Position numbers and translations under genes: made by a program | The notes under the pieces: model-generated | What the model was told of the DNA's origin: nothing | Seen by the model: only the letters and a program-made list of their open reading frames with translations | Database searches by the model: none | Part shown: positions 27,323 through 36,167 of the stretch, one piece after another | Layout of the letters: each line of letters opens with the position of its first letter | Position numbering within the stretch: the stretch's first letter is position 1 | Origin: Brevibacterium yomogidense | GTDB taxonomy: Bacteria; Actinomycetota; Actinomycetes; Actinomycetales; Brevibacteriaceae | DNA: 64,000 bases | Reading direction: 5' to 3' | Assembly (NCBI RefSeq): GCF_016107685.1 | Contig: NZ_JABASY010000003.1 | Coordinates: 62,001-126,000 of the forward strand

Positions 27323-28471
27323 TCATCCGACGACGACTTCCGCGCCGCCCTGGGGCAGGCCGTTCTCGTCCGCGATCCGCATCGCCTCTTCGATGAGCGT
27401 TTCGACGATCGCGGACTCCGGCACCGTCTTGATGACCTCGCCCTTGACGAAGATCTGTCCCTTGCCGTTGCCGCTCGCCACACCCAGATCCGCCTCGCGG
27501 GCTTCGCCCGGCCCGTTCACGACGCATCCCATGACGGCGACGCGCAGTGGGACTTCGAGCCCTTCCAGACCAGCGGTCACCCGGTCGGCGAGCGTGTACA
27601 CGTCCACCTGGGCCCTGCCGCACGACGGGCACGACACGATCTCGAGCTTGCGGGGTCGCAGGTTGAGGGATTCGAGGATCTGGTTGCCCACCTTGATCTC
27701 CTCCACGGGAGGGGCGGACAGCGAGACGCGGATGGTGTCGCCGATCCCCCGGCTCAGCAGCGCGCCGAACGCGGTCGCGGACTTCACGGTCCCCTGGAAG
27801 GCGGGACCCGCTTCCGTCACGCCCAGGTGCAGCGGCCAGTCACCCTTCTCCGCGAGCAGCTCGTACGCCCGGACCATCACGACCGGATCGTTGTGCTTGA
27901 CGGAGATCTTGAAGTCGGAGAACCCGTGCTCCTCGAACAGCGATGCTTCCCACACGGCCGATTCGACGAGTGCTTCCGGCGTCGCCTTGCCGTACTTCTC
28001 CATGATCCGCTTGTCGAGCGAACCGGCATTCACCCCGATGCGGATGGAGACCCCGGCGGCTGCTGCCTCCTTCGCGATCTCCTTCACCTGATCGTCGAAC
28101 TTGCGGATGTTGCCCGGGTTCACGCGGACGGCGGCACAGCCGGCCTCGATCGCCCTGTACACGTACTTGGGCTGGAAGTGGATGTCCGCGATGACAGGGA
28201 TCTGCGATTTCTGCGCGATCGACGGCAGCGATTCCGCGTCTTCGGCCGCTGGGCAGGCCACCCGGACGATGTCGCAGCCCGCGGCGGTGAGCTCTGCGAT
28301 CTGCTGCAGCGTCCCGTTGACGTCGGTCGTCTTGGTGGTCGTCATCGACTGCACGGACACCGGGTGGTCCGATCCGACACCGACCTTGCCCACCGCGATC
28401 TGCCGGGTCTTCCGGCGAGGCGCCAGAACGGGCGGTGGGGGCGCAGGCATTCCCAGATTCACTGAGGTCAC
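27323..28471 (-). CDS. ispG: 4-hydroxy-3-methylbut-2-enyl-diphosphate synthase
   Basis: IspG (GcpE) is the 4Fe-4S enzyme of the sixth step of the MEP isoprenoid pathway, making HMBPP. The 382-residue protein starts [24 protein letters not shown] after a short Pro-rich leader, and the cluster cysteines lie in [15 protein letters not shown] and [17 protein letters not shown], followed by the essential glutamate. It is preceded by rseP/rip1 and dxr and followed by the GNAT gene, so the window holds two MEP steps in one minus-strand run. Confidence 0.98.
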   Translation of the reverse strand: MTSVNLGMPAPPPPVLAPRRKTRQIAVGKVGVGSDHPVSVQSMTTTKTTDVNGTLQQIAELTAAGCDIVRVACPAAEDAESLPSIAQKSQIPVIADIHFQPKYVYRAIEAGCAAVRVNPGNIRKFDDQVKEIAKEAAAAGVSIRIGVNAGSLDKRIMEKYGKATPEALVESAVWEASLFEEHGFSDFKISVKHNDPVVMVRAYELLAEKGDWPLHLGVTEAGPAFQGTVKSATAFGALLSRGIGDTIRVSLSAPPVEEIKVGNQILESLNLRPRKLEIVSCPSCGRAQVDVYTLADRVTAGLEGLEVPLRVAVMGCVVNGPGEAREADLGVASGNGKGQIFVKGEVIKTVPESAIVETLIEEAMRIADENGLPQGGAEVVVG

Positions 28472-28627
28472 AGGTGTGGTTCCCTTCGATGAGGACCGGT
28501 CCGAACGATGCCACCATGCTACTCCGGAGCCTGGGGAAACTCCTGGAAACGGACGGTGAAGCGACGCAGGGGTCGATGAGCGGGGCGGGGCACAGGGCGC
28601 TGGGTGGGGCCGCGCACGGGCCCGGGG

Positions 28628-30031
28628 CTAGGCGCCGAACAGCCGCACCGGCTTGACGATGTCGACGTAGAGGAGCAGCGCCGTCATCACGAGGAAGCAG
28701 GCGACGACGACGTAGGTGAGCGGCAGGAGCCGTGCGGTGTCGAAGGGGCCCACGATGCCCCGCCCCCTCCACCGGCTGACCGTCCTTCTAGCCCCCTCGT
28801 AGAGCGCCACGGCGATGTGCCCACCGTCCAGTGGGAGCAGCGGCACCATGTTGAAGGCGAAGAGGAAGAGGTTGAGGGAGGCGAAGAGTCCGATGCCGGT
28901 CTGCGCCTTGTCCAGCATGTCGACGGTGACGACATCGCCGTTCGCGGTCTCCACTTCGTCGGTCGAGGCGATCTCGCCGGCGACCCGGCCCACACCGACC
29001 ATCCCCATGGGGCCATTAGGATCGCGGGGCTCGTCCGTGAACGCGACGCGGGAGATGTCCACGAGCTTCTGCGGCAGGGTGGCGAGCGCGTGGAACGTGT
29101 TGCCGACCGCCGCCCCGGCCTCCGCGGGGAACTGTGTCACCGGGATCGGCTCGTATCCCTGGGTGGGGCCCACGCCGAAGAATCCGGCCGGCTCCGTCTC
29201 CGGCGTGCCGTCGTCGCGCATGATCGGTTCGTTGTCCGCGTCGAGGGCGGGACGCTCGGTCTCGATGATGGGAACGTCGAGCGTGCGCTCCTCCCCGTCC
29301 CGTTCGATCATGACGGGGACGGTCTGTCCGGCCGCGTCGCGGATGAGCCCTGACATGGTGTCCCAGTTCGTCGCGGGTTCCCCGTCGATCGCGAGGATCG
29401 TGTCTCCGGGGTCGATGCCCATCTCCCAGGCCGGCGTGAGCTGATCGCCCGGCTGGCATTCGGCCTGTTCCTCCGCGGTGCGCTCAGCTGCGACGGCTGC
29501 GGGTACGGCGCATTCGACGACCGTCTGCACAGTGGTCGTGGGGGCGGGTGCGCCGATCCCCACGAGGCTGACGGCGAGCGCGAGGATGCCCAGGACCAGA
29601 TTGACGCAGGGGCCACCGAACATGACGGTGAGTCGCTTGGGCACGCTGAGCGCATAGAAGGCGCGGTCCTCCTCCCCCGGTTCGAGCTCCTCGTTCGAGA
29701 ACGCGCGGGCGTCCTCCATCGCACCGGCGAACAGCCGGGGCCTGCGCACCGCACGGCGGCGGCCCCCACCCACTCGCGTGTTGGAGGCGTCCTCCGGCGG
29801 GTACATGCCGGGCATCGCGATGAAACCGCCCAGGGGCAGCGCCTTGACGCCGTAGACGGTCTCACCGCGGCGGGTCGACCAGAGGGTGGGGCCGAACCCG
29901 ATCATGTACCGGGTGACCTTCACACCGAAGCGCTTGGCGGGGACGAGGTGGCCCAGTTCGTGCAGGGCGATCGAGGCGGAGATCCCGACGAGGAAGAGGA
30001 CGATCCCGACCGTGTAGAGGACTGCGGTCAT
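28628..30031 (-). CDS. rip1: site-2 intramembrane metalloprotease (RseP/Rip1)
   Basis: This membrane zinc protease cleaves anti-sigma factors or other membrane proteins after an initial cut. The 467-residue protein has HELGH at residues 24-28 in the first membrane helix and the third zinc ligand in LPLDGGH near residue 402. A PDZ domain is in the middle (about 195-250, AWEMGIDPGDTILAIDGEPA), with a cytoplasmic or periplasmic loop insertion. Its ATG overlaps the dxr stop (ATGA). The order dxr-rip1-ispG is the one seen in mycobacteria, which supports the name Rip1. Confidence 0.95.
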   Translation of the reverse strand: MTAVLYTVGIVLFLVGISASIALHELGHLVPAKRFGVKVTRYMIGFGPTLWSTRRGETVYGVKALPLGGFIAMPGMYPPEDASNTRVGGGRRRAVRRPRLFAGAMEDARAFSNEELEPGEEDRAFYALSVPKRLTVMFGGPCVNLVLGILALAVSLVGIGAPAPTTTVQTVVECAVPAAVAAERTAEEQAECQPGDQLTPAWEMGIDPGDTILAIDGEPATNWDTMSGLIRDAAGQTVPVMIERDGEERTLDVPIIETERPALDADNEPIMRDDGTPETEPAGFFGVGPTQGYEPIPVTQFPAEAGAAVGNTFHALATLPQKLVDISRVAFTDEPRDPNGPMGMVGVGRVAGEIASTDEVETANGDVVTVDMLDKAQTGIGLFASLNLFLFAFNMVPLLPLDGGHIAVALYEGARRTVSRWRGRGIVGPFDTARLLPLTYVVVACFLVMTALLLYVDIVKPVRLFGA

Positions 30032-31317
30032 GGGGTGGGCACCTCGGCGATCCAGTCACGTGCGAAGGTGCGTGCCGCGCCGTCCGCGGCGAGCACGGCA
30101 TCCCGGGTGAGAGGTCCAGTCTCCGGCATGCCCGCCGTCGGGGGCGTTGTCCCCGTCTTCGAGGCCCCCGTCCCCCTCGTCGGGGTCGTCGTCCCCCGCG
30201 TCGAGTGGGCCGCCAGTGCGGCGGCGATCCCGTCCGCGATCCCGGTGAAGGGGATGCGGCGGGCGTGGAAGGCGTCGACCAGCTCTTCGTTCGCGGCGTT
30301 GTAGACCGCCGGTGCGGTGCCGCCGCGACGTCCCGCCTCCACGGCCAGCCCCAAGGCGGGGAACGCCGTGTGGTCCACGGGCTCGAACGTCCACGTGCTC
30401 GCGGCGGTCCAGTCGTTCGCCGCGGCGCCGGAGGCGATCCGCTCGCCGGCTCCCAGCGCGTAGGCGATGGGCAGGCGCATGTCCGGGGGCGACACCTGGG
30501 CGATCGTCGACCCGTCGGTGAACTCGACCATCGAGTGGACCTGGCTCTGCGGGTGGACGACGACCTCGATCCTCTCGAGCGGGACGCCGAACAGCAGGTG
30601 CGCCTCGATGACCTCGAGCCCCTTGTTGACGAGGCTCGCGGAGTTCGTCGTGATGACCCGGCCCATGTCCCACGTGGGGTGGGCGAGCGCCTGCTCCGGT
30701 GTGACCGTCTGCAGCTGTGCGCGGGTGTACCCGCGGAAGGGCCCGCCGGAGGCGGTGACGATGAGCTTGCCGACCTCGTCCGCCCGGCCGGATCGCAGTG
30801 CCTGGGCAATCGCGGAGTGCTCGCTGTCGACCGGGATGAGCTCCGCGCCCGAGGCCGCGGCCGCACCCAGCACCACCTCGCCGCCGATGATGAGGGACTC
30901 CTTGTTGGCGAGTGCGGTGTCCGTGCCCGCCTCCAGCGCTGCGAGCGTGACGTCGAGCCCGACTGCGCCGGTCACCGCGTTGAGGACGACGTCGGTCGGC
31001 AGAGCGGCGATATGGGCGGGGGCACCGGGTCCCAGCTCGATGACCTCGACCGGGTCCGGCTTGCCCTGCCGTGCGGCTTCCGCGGCGAGCGCGGCGCGGA
31101 CGGTGGCCACCGCCTCGGCGTCGGTGCCCTCCGGTGGGTGCGCCAGGCCGATCGCGGGGACGGAGAACTCCACGGCCTGCGCGGCAAGATCCGTGAGGTT
31201 CGCCCCCGCAGCGAGGCCGCGCACACGGAAACGGTCCCGGTGTCGCCGGATCACGTCGCGGGTCTGGGTGCCGACCGAGCCTGTGGCTCCGATTACACTG
31301 AGGTCACGTACATTCAC
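30028..31317 (-). CDS. dxr: 1-deoxy-D-xylulose-5-phosphate reductoisomerase
   Basis: Dxr makes MEP from DXP with NADPH, the second step of the isoprenoid pathway. The 429-residue protein has the NADPH loop GATGSVGTQT (residues 10-19), the metal-binding region PVDSEHSAI and the substrate loop ASGGPFRGY. The C-terminal helical domain is interrupted by a low-complexity Thr/Gly/Pro stretch (HSTRGTTTPTRGTGASKTG, about residues 368-400) before a conserved-looking end. It starts at GTG 31317 and diverges from gcdH across 103 bases. Confidence 0.96.
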   Translation of the reverse strand: MNVRDLSVIGATGSVGTQTRDVIRRHRDRFRVRGLAAGANLTDLAAQAVEFSVPAIGLAHPPEGTDAEAVATVRAALAAEAARQGKPDPVEVIELGPGAPAHIAALPTDVVLNAVTGAVGLDVTLAALEAGTDTALANKESLIIGGEVVLGAAAASGAELIPVDSEHSAIAQALRSGRADEVGKLIVTASGGPFRGYTRAQLQTVTPEQALAHPTWDMGRVITTNSASLVNKGLEVIEAHLLFGVPLERIEVVVHPQSQVHSMVEFTDGSTIAQVSPPDMRLPIAYALGAGERIASGAAANDWTAASTWTFEPVDHTAFPALGLAVEAGRRGGTAPAVYNAANEELVDAFHARRIPFTGIADGIAAALAAHSTRGTTTPTRGTGASKTGTTPPTAGMPETGPLTRDAVLAADGAARTFARDWIAEVPTP

Positions 31318-31420
31318 AGTCCACGATCATCGCATCCGTTCCTCGGAAATCGGTGACCGTGAGACCCATTGCGCCGGCCGCCCCGCGGTTCGGCGCAGTC
31401 TTCGAAGGGAGCGACGCCTG

Positions 31421-32638
31421 ATGGCAGTCACCAAGGGGAACGTATCCACGCCGGACGAGATCCTGCAGATCGACCAGGTCTTCGAGAAGGAGGATCTCGA
31501 ATGGGCGGGTGTCGTCCGGAAGTGGCTCGACGAGCACGTCCGCGACAACATCGGCGACTGGTATCTGGAAGGCACGATCCCCGCCCGCGAACTCGCGGAG
31601 GGCCTGGGCGAGCTGGGTGTGCTCGGCATGCACCTCGACGGCTACGAGTGCGCCGGCTCCACCGCGACCCAGTACGGACTGGCGTGCCGCGAGCTCGAAG
31701 CGGTCGACTCCGGTCTGCGCTCCCTCGTGAGCGTGCAGGGCTCGCTCGCGATGTGGTCCATCCACCACTGGGGCTCCGAGGAGCAGAAGCAGGAATGGCT
31801 GCCGCAGATGGCCGCCGGCAAGGCGATCGGCTGCTTCGGCCTCACGGAACCGGACGTGGGCTCCGACCCCGCCGGCATGAAGACCCGAGCGACCCGCGAC
31901 GGATCCGACTGGATCCTGAACGGCGCGAAGATGTGGATCACGAACTCCCCCGTGTCCGACGTCATGGTCGTATGGGCGAAGACGGACGAGGTCAACGAGA
32001 AGACGGGTGAGAAGGGTGTGGTCCGCGGATTCGTCGTCCCGACGAACACCCCCGGAGTGGAGACGCCGGAGGTCCAGCGCAAGCTGTCGCTGCGCGCGTC
32101 GATCACCGGCGAGATCGTGCTCGACAACGTCCGCCTGCCGGAATCGGCGATGCTGCCGAAGGCCTCCGGGCTCAAGGGGCCGCTGTCCGCGCTGTCGGAG
32201 GCCCGCTACGGCATCATCTTCGGTGTGACCGGCTCGGCACGCGACTCCCTCGAGCAGGCACTCGAGTACACGGGCACCCGCATCCAGTTCGACCGCCCCC
32301 TGTCGTCGTTCCAGATCTCGCAGCAGAAGCTCGCGAAGGCGCTGGGACAGTACTCGTCGATCACCCTGACCGCGGCTCACCTGGGCCGTCTCAAGGACTC
32401 CCCCGCCGGAGTGCGTCCGGAGCAGATCAGCCTGGGCAAGATGGTGAACGTCGACACCGCGATGAACATCGCCCGCGACCTGCGCGCCCTGTTCGGCGGA
32501 TCCGGCATCACGAGCGAATACTCGCCGCTGCGCCACGCCATCAACCTCGAGACCGTGCTCACCTACGAGGGCACCCACGAGGTCCACCAGCTCACACTGG
32601 GCCGGGCACTCACCGGCATCAACGCATTCGCTAACTGA
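31421..32638 (+). CDS. gcdH: glutaryl-CoA dehydrogenase
   Basis: This FAD enzyme oxidises and decarboxylates glutaryl-CoA to crotonyl-CoA in lysine, tryptophan or glutarate breakdown. The 405-residue sequence follows that family rather than general acyl-CoA dehydrogenases: YECAGSTATQYGLACRELEAVDSG, GCFGLTEPDVGSDPAGM, and the catalytic glutamate E383 in YEGTHEVHQLTLGRALTG. AAGGGAG lies 9 bases before the ATG. It is the first gene of a plus-strand group; the next gene lies 528 bases on, past a repeat-rich gap, so a shared transcript is uncertain. Confidence 0.93.
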   Translation: MAVTKGNVSTPDEILQIDQVFEKEDLEWAGVVRKWLDEHVRDNIGDWYLEGTIPARELAEGLGELGVLGMHLDGYECAGSTATQYGLACRELEAVDSGLRSLVSVQGSLAMWSIHHWGSEEQKQEWLPQMAAGKAIGCFGLTEPDVGSDPAGMKTRATRDGSDWILNGAKMWITNSPVSDVMVVWAKTDEVNEKTGEKGVVRGFVVPTNTPGVETPEVQRKLSLRASITGEIVLDNVRLPESAMLPKASGLKGPLSALSEARYGIIFGVTGSARDSLEQALEYTGTRIQFDRPLSSFQISQQKLAKALGQYSSITLTAAHLGRLKDSPAGVRPEQISLGKMVNVDTAMNIARDLRALFGGSGITSEYSPLRHAINLETVLTYEGTHEVHQLTLGRALTGINAFAN

Positions 32639-32772
32639 CGAGGAGGGGCTGGCGAGGAGGGGGCTGCTGGCCCCCGGCGGTCAACTGGCACCCGGGGGGT
32701 CGGACGGCGGACAGTAGCCGCGTACCCGGCGGGCGGTCGGCGGCCCGGTCGGCCTCAGCCGCTCACACCGGA

Positions 32773-32820
32773 GCGCTCACCCGAGCGGTCACCTCAGCGG
32801 TCACCTCAGCGGTCACCTCA
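32773..32820. repeat. 12-bp tandem repeat array
   Basis: Three exact copies of gcggtcacctca (32785-32796, 32797-32808, 32809-32820) follow one degenerate copy (32773-32784), and a partial copy follows. There are no spacers, so this is a simple tandem array. It is in the 528-base gap between gcdH and the acyl-CoA ligase gene (32639-33166). Confidence 0.9.
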
Positions 32821-32846
32821 GCGGCCCATGGACCGCCGCATCACCG

Positions 32847-32904
32847 CGAGTGAGTCCGAATCGGCCCCGAATCTCCAGGTTCGGGGCCGATTCGCACTCA
32901 CTCG
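32847..32904. repeat. inverted repeat with 25-bp arms
   Basis: Arms 32847-32871 and 32880-32904 are complementary at 24 of 25 positions and close on an 8-base loop (tctccagg). The arms carry GAGTGAGT, GAATC and GGCCCCGAA. It lies 209 bases after the gcdH stop, with no U-run on either side. Terminator, mobile-element remnant or structured RNA are all possible. Confidence 0.9.
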
Positions 32905-32974
32905 ATCTCAGCCCACCCCACCGGACCCACCCCACCGGACTCACCCCACCGGATCTCAGCCCACCTCACCGGAG
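32905..32974. repeat. CACCGGA-type tandem repeats
   Basis: Directly after the inverted repeat, four copies of a 12-14-base unit ending in CACCGGA occur (ends near 32925, 32939, 32953 and 32974); the first and last are preceded by atctcagccc. The remainder of the gap up to the ligase start (32975-33166) shows no gene or clear promoter. Confidence 0.8.
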
Positions 32975-33166
32975 CCCTGTTCACGGACGGCGACGATGTG
33001 GATCGCCCTGTACGAACTCCTGCAGCCGCGCACGCCTCCGACGCTCCGCCGTCTGAAGCCGGTGCGCTTCGTGGGGTACAGATCACCGACGTGCCGAATA
33101 CCGGTTAGGATTCCCGCGAAGCAGGGCGCGCCGGTCGTGCGCGCCGCACTGGACGTAAGGACGCTC

Positions 33167-34813
33167 ATGGAGACCTGGAAGACCGCTCTCACCCCTCTGT
33201 CATTCCTCGCCCGGTCGGCTGCGGTGTATCCGGACACCCCCGCACTCGTCTACGGCGACGACACGTGGACGTTCGCCCAGCTGCACGAGGCCGTCGAACA
33301 GCGGGCCCGTGCGCTGCGCGCCGCCGGCGTCCAGCCAGGGGACCGGGTCGCGTACATGATGCCGAACCTCCCGGAGATGCTCATCGCGCAGTTCGCGGTA
33401 CCGCTCATCGACGCCGTGCTCGTCTCGATCAACACCCGGCTCGCCCCGGAGGAGGTCCGCTACATCTGCGACCATTCCGGCGCGAAGGTGCTCGTCCTCG
33501 ACACGGTCCACTGGCCGGACGTCACCCAGGTCGCGGCGGAGCTGGAGTCGGTGCAGACGATCGTCCTCGCCGAGGACGCGCTCCACACGGACCAGCCGGC
33601 AGGGCGCGCGAATCCGGCGGGCACCCGCGTCGTCCCGCTCCCGGAGCTCCTCGCAGGAGCGGACCAGGACACCGACGACCTCGTCTGGGCGGTCGCCGAC
33701 GAGGACCAGACCCTGTCGATCAACTACACGTCCGGCACGACCGGGAAGCCCAAGGGCGTCATGTACTCGCACCGGGGTGCCTACCTCAACGCGCTGTCGG
33801 AGATCGTCCATTCGGGGTTCGGCAAGCGCTCCGTCTACCTGTGGACGCTGCCCATGTTCCACTGCAGCGGCTGGTGCACCGGGTGGGCGCTCGTCGCCGC
33901 CGGCGGGCTGCAGGTGTGCCTGCGCGAGGTCCGCGGGACCGTCATCTGGGATCTCATCGACCGCCACGGGATCACCCACCTCAACGGCGCCCCGACAGTC
34001 GTCACGACCATCATGAACGCGCCGGAGGCCCACGACCTCGACCACCGACTCGTCATCACCACGGCGGCGGCACCGCCCAGCCCCACGATGCTGTCGCGCA
34101 TGGCGGACATGGGATTCGAGATCGTCCACGTGTACGGCCTCACGGAAACCTACGGGCCGTACACGGTCTGCGAATGGCAGGATGCGTGGGCTGACCTGGA
34201 CGGCACCACCCGCTCCGCGAAACTCGCACGGCAGGGCGTCGGCATGCTCACGGCCGAACGCGCCCGCGTCGTCCGCACCGACACCGACGGCGACGATCTG
34301 GTCGACGTGCCCGCGGACGGGAAGACTATGGGTGAGGTCGTCATGCGAGGCAACAACGTCATGAAGGGCTACTACAACGACCACGCGGCGACCGCGAAGG
34401 CGTTCGCGGGCGGCTGGTTCCACTCCGGCGACCTGGGTGTCATGCACCCCGACGGGTACATCGAGCTGCGAGACCGCGCGAAGGACGTCGTCGTGTCCGG
34501 CGGCGAGAACATCTCCACGATCGAGGTCGAGCAGGCGATCGCCGCGCACGCCGACGTGGAGGACGTCGCCGTCGTCGGCGTCCCCGACGACCGCTGGGGT
34601 GAGCGGCCCAAGGCGTTCGTCGTCCTGGTCGACGGGGCCACCGCGACGGAGGAGACGCTCACGGACTTCCTGCGCGATCGGCTCGCCCGCTACAAGACGC
34701 CGCGGCTCTTCGAATTCCTCCCGGCGCTGCCCAAGACGTCGACGGGGAAGATCCAGAAGTTCTCCCTGCGGGAGAAGGAGTGGGAAGGGCAGGAGTCCCG
34801 CATCCAGGGCTGA
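33167..34813 (+). CDS. fatty-acyl-CoA ligase (AMP-binding family)
   Basis: The enzyme activates a carboxylic acid through an acyl-AMP intermediate. I start at ATG 33167 with AAGGA 6 bases upstream, giving 548 residues; the frame is open upstream but runs through the repeat arrays and has no conserved sequence. The AMP loop YTSGTTGKPKG is at residues 187-197, the A5-type motif VYGLTETYGP near 322, GWFHSGDLGV and VVSGGENIS in the second half, and the C-terminal catalytic lysine K528 in KTSTGKIQKFSL. Medium-chain AlkK-like enzymes are the closest type by eye; the substrate is not fixed. Confidence 0.92.
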   Translation: METWKTALTPLSFLARSAAVYPDTPALVYGDDTWTFAQLHEAVEQRARALRAAGVQPGDRVAYMMPNLPEMLIAQFAVPLIDAVLVSINTRLAPEEVRYICDHSGAKVLVLDTVHWPDVTQVAAELESVQTIVLAEDALHTDQPAGRANPAGTRVVPLPELLAGADQDTDDLVWAVADEDQTLSINYTSGTTGKPKGVMYSHRGAYLNALSEIVHSGFGKRSVYLWTLPMFHCSGWCTGWALVAAGGLQVCLREVRGTVIWDLIDRHGITHLNGAPTVVTTIMNAPEAHDLDHRLVITTAAAPPSPTMLSRMADMGFEIVHVYGLTETYGPYTVCEWQDAWADLDGTTRSAKLARQGVGMLTAERARVVRTDTDGDDLVDVPADGKTMGEVVMRGNNVMKGYYNDHAATAKAFAGGWFHSGDLGVMHPDGYIELRDRAKDVVVSGGENISTIEVEQAIAAHADVEDVAVVGVPDDRWGERPKAFVVLVDGATATEETLTDFLRDRLARYKTPRLFEFLPALPKTSTGKIQKFSLREKEWEGQESRIQG

Positions 34814-34850
34814 GGCCCGAACTCCGCAGGGCGGGAGTAGGCTGAGGCGC

Positions 34851-36167
34851 ATGTCGAACGACCTCCTCTACGACCTGCCGGGCCTCCACGTCCGGGACGT
34901 GACCCTCGATGTGCCGCTGGACCGGGCTGACCCCACACGCGCGAAGATCGAGGTGTTCGCCCGCGTCGTCACCGCACATGGTGGTGGCGACCGCCCGTAC
35001 GCCGTCTACCTGCAGGGCGGTCCCGGTGTGGAGGCTCCGCGCCCGTCGCTGGAGCCGGTGTCCCCGTCGTGGCTGCCGCGCGTCCTCGAGGACTACCAGC
35101 TGATCCTGCTGGACCAGCGCGGGACGGGCCGGTCCACGCCGGTGGGGCTCGACACGCCGGCACCGGGCCTCCGGGAGCCTGGCATCGACCCCACCGCGCC
35201 CGAGGCGCCCACGACGCTGCGCACCGCGTCCGCCGCCGCAGCCGCGGAGTTCCTCACACACTTCCGTGCCGATGCGATCGTCGAGGACGGCCTCGCGGTG
35301 CTGGCCCACCTGGGCGGGGACACCGTCACCCCGATCGGGCAGTCGTTCGGCGGGTTCACGACGCTCCACTGGATGTCGGTCCGCCCGGAGACCCTGGCGG
35401 GAGCGATCATCACGGGTGGTCTGCCCGCGGTGGGCCGCTCACCGGACGAGGTCTACGCGCAGACGTGGGACATCATGCGTCGGAAGTCACTCGCCTTCTA
35501 CGCGAGGTTCCCCGGCGACCGCGCGCGAATGGAGCAGCTCGCGGTGCTCGCTGCGGACAGTGAGATCCGCCTGCCGAACGGCGACGCGGTCTCGCCCGCC
35601 CGGCTGCGGACGGTCGGCCACCGGCTTGGCGCGACGGGCGGAGCCGAGCAGCTGCACTGGCTCCTGCACCTGGACCACCGCAGCCCGGCGTTCCAGCACG
35701 ATCTCGCCGCCGCGATGCCCTACGGCGGCCGCAATCCCCTCTACGCGGTCATCCACGAATCGTCGATGGCCGACGGCCATGCCACACGGTGGGCCGCTGA
35801 ACGCACGATGCCGGACGACGTCCGCGCGGACCCGACCCTGCTGGGCGGTGAGCACGTCCATTCCGGCCTCTTCGACGAGGACTCCGTCCTGGCGCCCTGG
35901 AAGGAGATCGCCCACGCGGTCGCAGCACACCCGTGGCCGTCCCTCTACAGTCGGGGGGCCCTGGCCGAGGTCCGGGTGCCGGCCGCCGCGATCGTCTACT
36001 TCGACGACGCCTACGTACCGACCGAATTCTCGCTCGAGACCGCCGGACTTGTCCCCACCCTCACCCCCTGGGTGACGAACGAGTGGGAGCACAACGGCAT
36101 CCGCGCCTCCGGCACGGAGGTCGTCGATCGGCTCATCGGGCTGGTGACGGGCGGGAGACTCGCATGA
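34851..36167 (+). CDS. alpha/beta hydrolase, prolyl aminopeptidase-like (S33)
   Basis: The 438-residue protein has the S33 peptidase layout: an oxyanion stretch LQGGPGVEAPRPS near residue 54, DQRGTGRSTP near 88, the nucleophile S165 in GQSFGGFTT, and a C-terminal acid and histidine (FDDAYVP and EWEHNGIR). This is the pattern of actinobacterial prolyl iminopeptidases, which remove N-terminal proline from peptides in the cytosol. It begins 38 bases after the ligase and its stop overlaps the next gene by ATGA. Confidence 0.88.
   Translation: MSNDLLYDLPGLHVRDVTLDVPLDRADPTRAKIEVFARVVTAHGGGDRPYAVYLQGGPGVEAPRPSLEPVSPSWLPRVLEDYQLILLDQRGTGRSTPVGLDTPAPGLREPGIDPTAPEAPTTLRTASAAAAAEFLTHFRADAIVEDGLAVLAHLGGDTVTPIGQSFGGFTTLHWMSVRPETLAGAIITGGLPAVGRSPDEVYAQTWDIMRRKSLAFYARFPGDRARMEQLAVLAADSEIRLPNGDAVSPARLRTVGHRLGATGGAEQLHWLLHLDHRSPAFQHDLAAAMPYGGRNPLYAVIHESSMADGHATRWAAERTMPDDVRADPTLLGGEHVHSGLFDEDSVLAPWKEIAHAVAAHPWPSLYSRGALAEVRVPAAAIVYFDDAYVPTEFSLETAGLVPTLTPWVTNEWEHNGIRASGTEVVDRLIGLVTGGRLA

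Noticed and set aside
31304..32587. Minus-strand frame opposite gcdH
   Set aside because: The plus strand encodes an intact glutaryl-CoA dehydrogenase; the antisense product is a GC-rich shadow.
32773..32820. Possible CRISPR array
   Set aside because: Units are only 12 bases, adjacent and without unique spacers, and no cas gene is near.
32828..33166. Upstream extension of the acyl-CoA ligase frame through the repeat arrays
   Set aside because: It encodes the repeats as Pro/His/Thr-rich nonsense without similarity; AAGGA and the conserved start support ATG 33167.
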